Shown here: piece by piece, positions 1 through 8,768 of the stretch
Position numbering within the stretch: the stretch's first letter is position 1
Layout of the letters: every line of letters starts with the position of its first letter
Assembly (NCBI GenBank): GCA_945897805.1
Contig: CAMDFX010000003.1
Location: 186,001 to 250,000 of the forward strand
Direction of reading: 5' to 3'
Source: Chryseobacterium gleum
GTDB lineage: Bacteria; Bacteroidota; Bacteroidia; Flavobacteriales_D; Crocinitomicaceae
Length of the DNA stretch: 64,000 nt
Made by a program: the position numbers and the translations under genes
The notes under the pieces: model-generated
Database searches by the model: none
What the model was told of the DNA's origin: nothing
The model's input: the letters and a program-made list of their open reading frames with translations, nothing else

Positions 1-2
1 CG

Positions 3-875
3 ATTCAATTTGGTGATGTTATCAAGTATGTTTTAAATACAGATATGAACGGTTGGATTCGACATGATACAATCGTCAAATCATTTGGCGCTTTGAATCT
101 TCAATTTGTGGACGACGCAACAACTGTAACAAATTGGACTGGAAATTTCAGCACTACTGCTTCTACTTTCGTTTCTCCATCAACATCTTTTACTGACAGT
201 CCAACGGGTAATTATTCAAACAATGCTAACAAAACATATACTTTAAATAATCCAATTGATTTAACAAATGTAAGCGGGGCAGGAGTGACTTTTTATGCAA
301 AATGGGACATTGAAGCTGATTACGATTATGCTAGAATGGAAGTTTCAAGTGACAATGGCGCCACTTGGATTGGTCAATGTGGACTTTATACCAATGCTGG
401 GACGAGTGCTAATGGAAGTGCACAACCGCAAGGAGAACCAGTTTATGATGGCACGCAAGGCACATGGATATTGGAGGAAATCAATTTAAGCGATTACATT
501 GGTGAAACAATTAAGATCAGATTTATTTTGAAAGCAGACAATGGAACTGTAGGTGATGGATTTTATTTTGATGACTTTAAGATTTCATATAACACTATTA
601 TTGACAATACAGGACTTGATGAAATTGGACTAGAAATTAAAACAATTCCAAATCCTGCCAATGAACAAGTATTTATCTCCTTCGGAAATCCAATTAATGA
701 AGGACAAATTGTTTGGTTTGATCAATCTGGAAAACAAGTCGGAAAGAAACAAATTACTGAATTGACAAATAAAGTAACAATTGCTACCGGAGAACTAGAA
801 CAAGGAATTTACACTGTTAGATATTACTCTGAAGGCAGATATTCTAAGGCAACTAAAATGGTTATTATTCATTGA
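3..875 (+). CDS. C-terminal part of a T9SS type A exoprotein (5' end outside window)
   Basis: The reading frame is open from the left window edge (first full codon at base 3), so the ATG at 45 is internal and the gene is cut by the window. The visible part has a beta-rich domain of MAM/immune-inhibitor-A type (about residues 45-200 of the visible part; VTFYAKWDIEADYD, then FDDFKI). It ends in a type A sorting domain beginning at IPNPANEQVF, with KQVGKK and GIYTVRYY strands and a basic C-terminus. Such tails direct outer-membrane export through the Por system and are then removed. In this phylum the pairing is common on secreted M14 carboxypeptidases and other hydrolases, but the catalytic part is not visible here, so the enzyme class is unknown. 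A strong terminator follows. Confidence 0.8.
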   Translation: MQFGDVIKYVLNTDMNGWIRHDTIVKSFGALNLQFVDDATTVTNWTGNFSTTASTFVSPSTSFTDSPTGNYSNNANKTYTLNNPIDLTNVSGAGVTFYAKWDIEADYDYARMEVSSDNGATWIGQCGLYTNAGTSANGSAQPQGEPVYDGTQGTWILEEINLSDYIGETIKIRFILKADNGTVGDGFYFDDFKISYNTIIDNTGLDEIGLEIKTIPNPANEQVFISFGNPINEGQIVWFDQSGKQVGKKQITELTNKVTIATGELEQGIYTVRYYSEGRYSKATKMVIIH

Positions 876-893
876 TTTTTATTACACAAATTG

Positions 894-928
894 AATGTCC
901 GGTATCAAAATATCGGACATTTTTTTTT
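894..928 (+). terminator. Rho-independent terminator after the first gene
   Basis: AATGTCCG at 894-901 pairs with CGGACATT at 914-921. The stem can extend by three more pairs to a 6-nt loop, and a run of T follows. It lies between two convergent genes and best serves the + strand gene ending at 875. Confidence 0.85.
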
Positions 929-932
929 CTGA

Positions 933-1448
933 CTAAATCTCCATCAACATCCAAATCGGGCAGCTGAAATGCCCTGTATTTCCTAATGGTTCGCTCAAGC
1001 TTTTAAATCCCATGTGATTATAAATCGAAACCGCTTTGTCTAATTCAGGCATAGATTCAAGATAAATCGCTGAATAGTACTTGGATTTGGCATATTTTAC
1101 AGCTTGAGTTAACAATAATTTTCCAATTCCAAAACCTCTAAAATCTTTGTCGATATACATTTTGACTAATTCACAAATCCCTGAAGGCAATCCATCTGTT
1201 GGATATATTCCAACGCCACCCACAATATTTTTATTGATAGCAGCAACAAAATAAGCACAATTTGGCTTTTGAAAATGTTCAAAAAGATGGTCGGTGCTTT
1301 TATCAAAATAAGCAGTGCCCTGTTTGGCAGCGCCGTGTTCTAATAAGGTTTCTCGTAATATTTTGGCAATTCTGTTATTGTCTTGAATTTCAATTGGCCT
1401 AATTTCAACTGAAAAATTTTTCAAGTCAATTTTATTTGTTGCTTTCAT
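933..1448 (-). CDS. GNAT-family N-acetyltransferase
   Basis: An acetyl-CoA-dependent N-acetyltransferase of about 171 residues; the substrate is not predictable. The GNAT acetyl-CoA loop is clear (RGFGIGK, about residues 104-110), preceded by the beta4 strand ELVKMYIDKDF and followed by the late strand AIYLESMPE with an N-x-MGF-like ending (YNHMGFKSL). The frame is open 33 bases further upstream to a start at 1481. The ATG at 1448 (MKATNKID) fits the family's N-terminus better and leaves a 17-base overlap with the end of the upstream thioredoxin-like gene. That overlap suggests one transcript with the coaD-rsmD group. Confidence 0.85.
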   Translation of the reverse strand: MKATNKIDLKNFSVEIRPIEIQDNNRIAKILRETLLEHGAAKQGTAYFDKSTDHLFEHFQKPNCAYFVAAINKNIVGGVGIYPTDGLPSGICELVKMYIDKDFRGFGIGKLLLTQAVKYAKSKYYSAIYLESMPELDKAVSIYNHMGFKSLSEPLGNTGHFSCPIWMLMEI

Positions 1449-2901
1449 TGATTTTATTGATCTCAAAAAATATCTTTTCAATGCTTAAATATTGCCCATT
1501 TGGTTTTGGTCCAAGGGCAGGAACATTCACAATATATCCATAAGCGTCAAGTAATACATATAATGGAAAAGATTCTATATGATATGCTTTGAAAATTGGA
1601 TCATCTGCTTCTAATTCAAATGTTTCCCAAGGCAATGATTTAACTGTTTCTGATTGCTTTTTTGTCAATTTATCATTTTTAACGTAAATTGAAATTATAT
1701 TGATATCTTCCTGATATTTAGCGTAAATAGGGTTCAGTAGTTCTAAATCTTTGGCAGACTCTCTTGTGGAAGGATCGAAGAAATGAATATACAAATGTTT
1801 CTTAGTATAATTTCTCAAAGAAACAGATTCGCCCAATTGATTATTGATTACAAAATCAGGTGCTTTCGAACCAGGAACTAATTCTGTTAGCCGGTAAATC
1901 ATGTTTTTAGCAATAATTCCATTGCTTTTAAAGATGCTAAATTTGGCCACACTGTCTAATACACTAATGATATTGGTTTGCGGAAATTCACCAGAATAGA
2001 AAACTTCACTGAGGCCTTTGATCATGATCAATTCTCTCAATTTCGTATTTCCAGGTTTCATTCCCGGAGTTGGATTTTTGATAATTGTTGGTCGCAGTGT
2101 ATACTCATCTCCAAGAGCACGCATAATCAATGAAGGACTATTTTTCAAAAGACCTAAATAAACGCGGTTATTGACTTCCATTTCCAATCTAGAAAAAATA
2201 TTTTCATAAAATGAAGCGACGTAATCCATATAAATATCTGATTCGTAAACTACCGGAGCGTTATTTAAAAAGAAATCAAATTTTTCATATCGATTTCGAG
2301 TTCCTTTAAATTGAATATCATCCAAGCTTGCAATCGTATATTTTACATAGGTCTTAAAAAAAAGACTTGTATCTAATTTATATGCTGCTTCAACATTCAT
2401 CTTGAAAGTGTCAAGTTTTGTCACAAACTCTATTCCATTTATCTGCTTGGTTGGAAAATACGTTCCCAAAAAGTTGTTTGTCCATTTATCAAAACCCAAT
2501 ATTTTGTAATTTATATCGGTTGAATCTAAACTTAAAAAATCAATTTCAACAGAATTTCCATCAGGTCGATAGGCATCATACTTGTTTTTAGAGGGCATAT
2601 AAACTTCGTATTTTGCATTCGGTTGAATGTATAAAAACCCTTTATTTTTGTTTGATTTCAGTATTACTTTCTGCGTTTTTTCATTGAAAAAGGAGAATTT
2701 AAAAGTACTGTCTGCTTCCACCATCGTAGTTGCAATTAAAGCTTCTCTCATCGAGAAATAATCTTCAATTTCATACAATTCAATCTTTTGTCCCACATAG
2801 CCCGGCGCAAATCCTTTCACTTCAGTTGTTTTCTGACTTAAAGTGGACTGCGTCATCGCTAGGAAAGCAACACAAACAAATATAAATTTTACTTTTTGCA
2901 T
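1432..2901 (-). CDS. Secreted thioredoxin-fold (TlpA/AhpC-like) protein without CxxC
   Basis: This protein of 489 residues starts with a cleavable signal peptide (MQKVKFIFVCVAFLAMTQS). It has a beta-rich N-terminal half of the DUF4369-like kind seen in Bacteroidota thiol-disulfide proteins, a helical middle, and a C-terminal thioredoxin-like domain from about residue 344 (PGSKAPDFVIN, then LRNYTKKHLYIHF). At the place of the redox CxxC (about residue 375) it has DPSTRES, so no active-site cysteines are present. The periplasmic cis-proline region (ESFPLYVLLD) is kept. It is therefore probably a non-redox member of the family. It lies 2 bases after coaD on the same strand. Confidence 0.75.
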   Translation of the reverse strand: MQKVKFIFVCVAFLAMTQSTLSQKTTEVKGFAPGYVGQKIELYEIEDYFSMREALIATTMVEADSTFKFSFFNEKTQKVILKSNKNKGFLYIQPNAKYEVYMPSKNKYDAYRPDGNSVEIDFLSLDSTDINYKILGFDKWTNNFLGTYFPTKQINGIEFVTKLDTFKMNVEAAYKLDTSLFFKTYVKYTIASLDDIQFKGTRNRYEKFDFFLNNAPVVYESDIYMDYVASFYENIFSRLEMEVNNRVYLGLLKNSPSLIMRALGDEYTLRPTIIKNPTPGMKPGNTKLRELIMIKGLSEVFYSGEFPQTNIISVLDSVAKFSIFKSNGIIAKNMIYRLTELVPGSKAPDFVINNQLGESVSLRNYTKKHLYIHFFDPSTRESAKDLELLNPIYAKYQEDINIISIYVKNDKLTKKQSETVKSLPWETFELEADDPIFKAYHIESFPLYVLLDAYGYIVNVPALGPKPNGQYLSIEKIFFEINKINESNK

Positions 2902-2903
2902 AT

Positions 2904-3365
2904 TTATGAAACGAGTAAATGACTATTTGTTACAAACTGTTCAATAATCCCGCCATTTTTTGAGATTTCCCTCACTATTGTTGCGCTTATTGCCGAAACA
3001 ATTGGATCAGTCATAAAAAATACAGTTTCTATTTCCGCTAGTTGTTGATTCATCTGCGCAATTGCTTTTTCATATTCAAAATCCTTGGTGTCTCGTAAGC
3101 CTCTCAAAATGAATGTTGCATGGATGTCTTTACAAAAATCAACCGTCAATTTCTGGAATGAATTTACAACAATTTTTGGCTCATTTGCATAGATGGATTC
3201 AATTTGATTAATTCGCGAATCAAGCGAGAAATGCTGTGTTTTAGTTGTGTTGAAACCAATACCAATAATGATTTCATCAAATAGCGGCAAGGCTTTTTTT
3301 ATTACGCTTTCGTGCCCTTTGGTGAAAGGATCAAACGAGCCAGGAAAGAGTGCTATTTTTTTCAT
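2904..3365 (-). CDS. coaD: Phosphopantetheine adenylyltransferase
   Basis: Transfers AMP from ATP to 4'-phosphopantetheine to give dephospho-CoA, the penultimate step of CoA synthesis in the cytoplasm. At 153 residues it has the normal family length. It shows the nucleotidyltransferase signature GSFDPFTKGH at residues 9-18 (TxGH motif) and the C-terminal ISATIVRE motif at about 126-133 (ISSxxVR in homologs). RGLRDTKDFEYE carries the phosphate-binding arginine. It is sandwiched in a Bacteroidota-typical order: DUF3822, rsmD, coaD, then a TlpA-like gene. Confidence 0.95.
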   Translation of the reverse strand: MKKIALFPGSFDPFTKGHESVIKKALPLFDEIIIGIGFNTTKTQHFSLDSRINQIESIYANEPKIVVNSFQKLTVDFCKDIHATFILRGLRDTKDFEYEKAIAQMNQQLAEIETVFFMTDPIVSAISATIVREISKNGGIIEQFVTNSHLLVS

Positions 3366-3374
3366 AAAATCAGA

Positions 3375-3950
3375 TTAATTAGGTGTTTCAGAATTGTTTA
3401 ATTCAATAATTTTAGTGTTTACCAAGAAAGTAAAGTAAACATTTCCATATTGTTTGGTCAATTCATATTGAGGTAAATGTTCTAATTTGGTATGTCTTCC
3501 GTGTTCAATTATTGCTAATCCATTTTTATTTAGCAGATTGCGTTCGAAAATTGTAGTTGCTATAGATTCATGAATGGGAGAATCATAAGGTGGATCAGCA
3601 AAAATTAAATCAAAAGTTTTACCGGTTTTTTTTAAGAAATCTCGAACATCAGCCCTAAAAACTTCAATGTTTGCCTCCATTTTTACTTCTTGAACCAAGT
3701 TTTTAATGAATTTAACACAATTAAAATTTTGATCAACTGCCGTGATATGTCCACTTTCTCTTGAAGCAAATTCTAAGGTGATATTTCCTGTGCCTGCACA
3801 AAGGTCTAAAATGTCTAAATCTACCAACGAATATTTGTTTTCCAACACATTAAAAAGTCCTTCTTTTGCATAATCAGTTGTTGGCCTTGAAGGAAAACCT
3901 TTTGGTGCTGAAAATCTTCTTGATTTTAATATTCCTCTAATTATACGCAA
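3375..3950 (-). CDS. rsmD: 16S rRNA (guanine966-N2)-methyltransferase RsmD
   Basis: SAM-dependent methylation of G966 in 16S rRNA during 30S assembly. At 191 residues it matches RsmD. Visible features are RPTTDYAKE near residue 22, the SAM loop DLCAGTGN (49-56), the acidic ribose-binding AVDQN, and the catalytic DPPY at 119-122. Its start overlaps the end of the upstream DUF3822 gene by 10 bases, and coaD follows 9 bases after its stop. The three genes are very probably co-transcribed. Confidence 0.95.
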   Translation of the reverse strand: MRIIRGILKSRRFSAPKGFPSRPTTDYAKEGLFNVLENKYSLVDLDILDLCAGTGNITLEFASRESGHITAVDQNFNCVKFIKNLVQEVKMEANIEVFRADVRDFLKKTGKTFDLIFADPPYDSPIHESIATTIFERNLLNKNGLAIIEHGRHTKLEHLPQYELTKQYGNVYFTFLVNTKIIELNNSETPN

Positions 3951-4705
3951 GTTTGTTGGTATTTAAATTGTAAATTCTTCGTTTCAAGTATTGAAACTTT
4001 TTGTAAATCTTTTAAATGCTTGATTTGATTTAAGATATTTTCTTTGCGATTTGGAGGTGTGTCTATCGAATCGTAAATAAATAATTGTAAATTATCGATT
4101 AAAAGATCTTGTTGCTGTATACTAAAAGAAAGGTAATATAAAACATCTTCTTCATGCAGCGACTCAAAAGTGTTGTAAAATAAAAGATTCCCTTGTTTGA
4201 CCATTAATATCAAACAATGCTGCTGGTGTAAAACGATATGAATACTTGTTTTAAAAGTTGAATTTGAAAAAATTCCTTTTAAAAAGACGGATCCTTCGTG
4301 CTGCAGCACAATTCTAGGATATCGAATTACAAAAAGGGACTTGACCCATAAAGGAATTTCAAAAATATTCACCAATGAAAGTTCAGCAATGCGGTTATAA
4401 TCAACATCATTTGAAATCATTTCTTTGGTAAAACAAGCTTGAAAAATCGATTTTGCAGAACTAGAACCAAAAACATTCATAGGCACAAGCGCTGAAAGTG
4501 GACTAAACCAGGAAAGTGAATAGTCATCATATTCTTTATGCAAAAGCTCTTTTTCAGTCAAAAAAGCTTCAATTTGTTCTTTGTATTGAAAATCTTTTTT
4601 TCCTTCAAAAACGATTCCGCCAATTTCATTTACTGATTGGTCAATAATTTCAAGAACATTCAAAGAATACTCTGAAAGTACAAAAACGAGGTGTGATTTC
4701 GCCAT
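3941..4705 (-). CDS. DUF3822-family protein
   Basis: A cytoplasmic protein of 254 residues with no signal peptide or membrane segment. It resembles the DUF3822 proteins that sit directly upstream of rsmD in many Bacteroidota. The predicted strands (SIHIVLHQQHCLILMVKQ, LLFYNTFES) suggest a split-ATPase or actin-like alpha/beta fold, but no catalytic motif is evident. The function is unknown; the conserved position next to rsmD and coaD is the main clue. It is the first gene of the minus-strand operon. Confidence 0.75.
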   Translation of the reverse strand: MAKSHLVFVLSEYSLNVLEIIDQSVNEIGGIVFEGKKDFQYKEQIEAFLTEKELLHKEYDDYSLSWFSPLSALVPMNVFGSSSAKSIFQACFTKEMISNDVDYNRIAELSLVNIFEIPLWVKSLFVIRYPRIVLQHEGSVFLKGIFSNSTFKTSIHIVLHQQHCLILMVKQGNLLFYNTFESLHEEDVLYYLSFSIQQQDLLIDNLQLFIYDSIDTPPNRKENILNQIKHLKDLQKVSILETKNLQFKYQQTCV

Positions 4706-4730
4706 GATACAAATTTACACTTTTTTTAAA

Positions 4731-4858
4731 GACATAAGATATAAGACGGTGGACATTAGACACGAGATTTTCTTAAAATTAGGTAGTTTTCTTTTAATTG
4801 CAACAATTTTAAAGTCTTTAGTCTTCAGTCTAATATCTTAGGTCTTCCAACGGAGTCT
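4731..4858. repeat. Degenerate TTAGAC/GTCTAA-type spacer repeats
   Basis: The spacer before the helicase gene is built of short degenerate units (ATAAGAC, ATTAGAC, AGTCTTTAGTCTTCAGTCTAA). The same kind of units recurs at 40848-40927 and 41229-41263, also upstream of a gene. No coding potential is seen. Confidence 0.5.
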
Positions 4859-4879
4859 ATTTAATTCTATCTTTACAAA

Positions 4880-6322
4880 GTGAATTCGCAAGAAAATAGT
4901 AAGCAATCCTTTTCTCAAGAAATTGAACATCAATTTGGTTTTGAGCCAGTTGGTGATCAAGTTACGGCGATTAAAAAAATGGTGGATTTTTCATTCGACC
5001 AAACCAAAAATGGGGTTTTTATTCTTTCTGGTTACGCAGGTACAGGTAAAACTACTTTACTCGGTGCCTATGTGAAAGCGCTGGTAACTTTTAAAAAGAA
5101 AACCGTTTTGTTGGCTCCAACTGGACGAGCGGCGAAAGTTTTGTCCAATCGATCTAAAAAACAAGCACTCACTATTCACAAAAGAATTTACAGGAAAGAA
5201 ACCGTTGCTGGGGGAGGAGTTCAGCTAGTTTTGGCGCCAAACTTATCAAAAAACACGATTTTTATTGTGGATGAAGCTTCCATGATTGGTGATTATAGTA
5301 TGAACGATGATGGTTCAATATCAGGGAGAAATTTATTGCAAGATTTGGTCAATTATGTTTTTTTCGGTGATGGAAATCAGTTGATTTTTGTAGGCGATGA
5401 AGGACAATTACCGCCTGTTGGAAGCGATTTTTCACCAGCTTTAAATTTGGCATATTTGAGAAATTATTATCCAGAACTAAATTTGACAGTTTCGAAACTA
5501 AAAAAAGTATTGCGACAAACGGAAGATTCTGATATTTTATTGAATGCAACCAGATTAAGAAATGCGCCTGAAGGCAGTTTTACATCTATAAAATTGACTC
5601 AGAAATATGATTTGGTTAGTATTCACGGTGGTGATCTACAGGATGAATTGGAATCATCGTATTCAAATTTTGGTTCTGACGAAACAATTATTATTACGCG
5701 TTCAAACAAAAGAGCAAATCAATACAATCAGCACATTAGGAATCGAATTTTGTGGTTTGAGGAAGATTTATGTGGCGGCGATATGCTGATGGTCGTAAAA
5801 AATAATTATTTCTGGTTGGAAGAAAAATCTGAAGCTGGTTTTATTGCCAATGGAGAAATCATCAAAGTGCTGAGAATAATGAAACGTGAAGAAATATATG
5901 GCTTTCAATTTGCCCGTGCGAGAGTTCAATTGGTCGATTATCCTGAAATGGGAGATTTTGAATCCATGTTGTTGGTTGATACTTTGATGTCTGAAACACC
6001 GTCTTTGCCGCGGGATCAAATGAAAGCCTTGTTTTTTGCCATTGAGGCGGAATATGCACACGAAAAAAACAAAAAAGTGCGTTATGAAAAAATCATGAAA
6101 GATCCCTATTTCAATGCACTTCAAGTCAAGTTTGCTTATGCCATTACTTGTCATAAATCGCAAGGTGGACAATGGGCTTCTGTCTTTCTAGATCATGGAT
6201 ATTTGACAGAAGATTTACTCGATAAATCTTTTTTTCGCTGGCTTTACACAGGGTTTACCAGGGCTTCAGAACGCCTTTGTTTGGTCAATTTTGATTCACA
6301 TTTTTTCCAAAATAGCAAGTAG
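4880..6322 (+). CDS. RecD-like SF1B DNA helicase (AAA_30/UvrD_C_2)
   Basis: ATP-driven 5'-3' helicase of the RecD2/Pif1-like group, 480 residues, cytoplasmic. Walker A is GYAGTGKT (51-58), the DEAS box is at 131-134, motif III is GDEGQLPPVG (172-181), and a C-terminal UvrD_C_2 domain carries TCHKSQGGQW and YTGFTRA. The start is GTG at 4880; no ATG lies before the conserved N-terminus, and a TATCTTTA promoter-like box sits at about 4868. Standalone proteins of this size are widespread in Bacteroidota with a presumed repair or recombination role. It is not a RecBCD subunit by context. Confidence 0.85.
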   Translation: MNSQENSKQSFSQEIEHQFGFEPVGDQVTAIKKMVDFSFDQTKNGVFILSGYAGTGKTTLLGAYVKALVTFKKKTVLLAPTGRAAKVLSNRSKKQALTIHKRIYRKETVAGGGVQLVLAPNLSKNTIFIVDEASMIGDYSMNDDGSISGRNLLQDLVNYVFFGDGNQLIFVGDEGQLPPVGSDFSPALNLAYLRNYYPELNLTVSKLKKVLRQTEDSDILLNATRLRNAPEGSFTSIKLTQKYDLVSIHGGDLQDELESSYSNFGSDETIIITRSNKRANQYNQHIRNRILWFEEDLCGGDMLMVVKNNYFWLEEKSEAGFIANGEIIKVLRIMKREEIYGFQFARARVQLVDYPEMGDFESMLLVDTLMSETPSLPRDQMKALFFAIEAEYAHEKNKKVRYEKIMKDPYFNALQVKFAYAITCHKSQGGQWASVFLDHGYLTEDLLDKSFFRWLYTGFTRASERLCLVNFDSHFFQNSK

Positions 6323-6330
6323 GAAATGGA

Positions 6331-8598
6331 CTATTCTTCGCTTTGCAATTTCAATTGATTGATTTTAAAAGAAGCTTTTCCAACGGTGATTTTTGTTTTG
6401 GCGATTTCATTATTTAGACGGTCAATAACAATTTTTGCTGTCTGTCTATCCAAATAGGTTCCGGCCAAAACATTGAGTTCATCTTTCAATTGCATCAAAA
6501 TTTCAACGGTTCTAAAAGCACTTAAAATTTGATTTTTTGATAAATTATATTTCTTCATTGCTGACAAAATATCTTCATTTGAAACGTTAAGATTACTTGC
6601 CACAGGATCAGTGAATGAATTGATTTCCAATAATGTTTTTCGATTCAAATTGATAATGACTTCAGATTTTCTCAATCGCTGAAAAGTTGTATCCATTCTC
6701 GAAGCTATTTGTTCTTCCTTAGTTTCTCCAGGATAATTTTCAATCTCCACAGCTTGCTTGTCTCTGATGGTTTTTATTCCATTCCATTTACCGATTCCTT
6801 GCCCGCGTGCAATGATTGAAAAAGGTATTTTTTTGTCTGTCAAAGATTCAAAAAATTGACGAACTGCAACGCTGTCTTTGCTTTCAAGTAAATCACCATT
6901 TAAATTCCATTGATCAGAAGCGAAAACATCTTCTAGTTCTAAATGAATTCTGGCGTCATAGTCTGGTTTTGCATCGCAAAGATTGATATGCAGCATCACT
7001 TCATCAGCTTCATCTGAAATTGCACCATAAGGGATGGCTATTAGTCTCACTTCAAATTCTTGAACTATTGTATCTGCTTTAAATTGAAATTCTTGTGTTT
7101 TGATATCAAAAGTGGTTGAATCTTGGAAAATATATAATCCATCTTTTTCAGTAAAATTGGACCAATGTAGACCAATTGCTTGATTATAATCGTCTAATCT
7201 TCTTTGATATTGCGCTTGCAAATCAATGGCTTCAGCTTTGTCCTTTTTTAAGTCAATAATTTTCTTTTTGATTACATCAAGTTCATTGTACTGTTGCACC
7301 AAAAGTTCTTGCCTTGCTTTTCGATCTTTTTTGCCAGAATTAGTTTTGTCAACTACATGGTCAGAACCAATTTTTTTACTTTTTGAACTTGTAGAGATGG
7401 GAGAATTTCTTAAATCTGAGATTTCTTTTTCATTTTTCTGAATTCTTAAAATCAGTTCATCCTTTTTCCTTTCAAAATATTCAATCCAATAATCGAAACC
7501 TCGTTTTCCAAGAATCATTTCATCTAATTTGGCGATTTTATCGTTTTTTAAATTATTAATAATTGATTGAAATGTTCCTCCCTTTACAAAATTTGAATCT
7601 GGTGATAAAAATCTAGTTTCGCCCGAGCCAAAAAGGTGGTAAGAAATGCCATTTTTTTCTATAACTACCGTGGTTTGCTTTTCAGCGTTGTAGCCCCAAA
7701 CATCCAAGTGAATATTTGTTAGTTTATTATTTCCAACTGATTTTAAAGAAGTCGACGTAAATCTCAACGTTTCAATTGATTCTTTCTTCTTTTTTTCAGC
7801 GGGACGAATTTTCATTTGATAAGGAAAAAGTCCAACTGCTTTCGGTAGACCCTTGTTCCATCTGCCTCTTTCGTCTTTTTCTCTTTCTTCTAATAATCCA
7901 GAAGTTGAACTTCCGTCACCTGCGGCAACTAGAATGTTTGTGAAAACTGTCGCTTCACCACCAAGTGCTTGAAAAAAATCTTTGGTTCTGATAGCAACGT
8001 ATCTATTAACGGCTTCATTAATTGCTTCTAGCGTGTTATATTGATCTTGAATATCTAGAAAATGAAAAGTTCCCACCATTGCTTTTTTGTCATCAAAACT
8101 CAAGCTTGGATTTAGTAAATTTTCCAGTTTTGGATGAGGTACATTTGTGGCACCATCATTTTTGAATGCTTTGATTGGTAAAAGTCCAATTAAAATATCT
8201 TCAAATTGCTTGTATTGAGATTGATAATTTGCCAACTCTTTTTCACCCAATCTTTTGGCTAAAAGTACTTTGTTTAATTCCCATAAAGCCATTTTATTGG
8301 CTGCTTCGGATATAAGACCTTTAGGCGATTTTGCTATTTCAGAAGTGCGAATATAAAGCAATTGTGGCTGATTCATGATGACAGTCTCCACAGAATCAAA
8401 ATTGATTTCTTTGTTTGGAAAACGTATATCTGGGCCCCTATATTCAAAATATCTTCCAAAATTATTTTCCAATATGGGACTTTTTCTGACAACATGAAAT
8501 AGATATGCTTTTTCCTCAGCAGTTAAATCTGTATTTTCTTGAGCGAAAATGCTTGTGAAAAATTGAAATAAAATGATTAGCGTAATAATTATCTTCAT
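6331..8598 (-). CDS. Large secreted protein of unknown function with central coiled coil
   Basis: A 755-residue protein with a signal peptide (MKIIITLIILFQFFTSIFAQ). The N-terminal half holds a mixed alpha/beta region. A central stretch at about residues 355-475 is strongly charged and coiled-coil-like (KKDELILRIQKNEKEISDLR and later KKKIIDLKKDKAEAIDLQ). The C-terminal part is again mixed. No known catalytic motif was recognised. The coding region is convergent with the helicase gene and 8 bases from it. It could be a periplasmic or surface structural protein; the function is unknown. Confidence 0.65.
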   Translation of the reverse strand: MKIIITLIILFQFFTSIFAQENTDLTAEEKAYLFHVVRKSPILENNFGRYFEYRGPDIRFPNKEINFDSVETVIMNQPQLLYIRTSEIAKSPKGLISEAANKMALWELNKVLLAKRLGEKELANYQSQYKQFEDILIGLLPIKAFKNDGATNVPHPKLENLLNPSLSFDDKKAMVGTFHFLDIQDQYNTLEAINEAVNRYVAIRTKDFFQALGGEATVFTNILVAAGDGSSTSGLLEEREKDERGRWNKGLPKAVGLFPYQMKIRPAEKKKKESIETLRFTSTSLKSVGNNKLTNIHLDVWGYNAEKQTTVVIEKNGISYHLFGSGETRFLSPDSNFVKGGTFQSIINNLKNDKIAKLDEMILGKRGFDYWIEYFERKKDELILRIQKNEKEISDLRNSPISTSSKSKKIGSDHVVDKTNSGKKDRKARQELLVQQYNELDVIKKKIIDLKKDKAEAIDLQAQYQRRLDDYNQAIGLHWSNFTEKDGLYIFQDSTTFDIKTQEFQFKADTIVQEFEVRLIAIPYGAISDEADEVMLHINLCDAKPDYDARIHLELEDVFASDQWNLNGDLLESKDSVAVRQFFESLTDKKIPFSIIARGQGIGKWNGIKTIRDKQAVEIENYPGETKEEQIASRMDTTFQRLRKSEVIINLNRKTLLEINSFTDPVASNLNVSNEDILSAMKKYNLSKNQILSAFRTVEILMQLKDELNVLAGTYLDRQTAKIVIDRLNNEIAKTKITVGKASFKINQLKLQSEE

Positions 8599-8713
8599 GC
8601 AGTAAATTTAATTTTTTCAATCGAGTGTAAAATCAACTTTGAAAAATCAATCTTAACAACTTGATGTTAACTAAACATAAACGTTCATGAATGGCATGGT
8701 TACAAAAATGAAA

Positions 8714-8746
8714 GCATAAAAAAACCGCTATTGGAATAGCGGTTTT
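8714..8746 (-). terminator. Terminator of the 344-residue T9SS protein gene
   Basis: AAAACCGCTATT at 8721-8732 is the exact reverse complement of AATAGCGGTTTT at 8735-8746. The A-run to its left gives a U-tract on the minus strand, directly after the gene ending at 8769. Confidence 0.85.
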
Positions 8747-8768
8747 GAATTCTTAAATTGATGTCAAA

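Noticed and set aside
5768-6172. Minus-strand ORFs inside the helicase gene
   Set aside because: Shadow frames of a strongly conserved coding region, without any domain signal.
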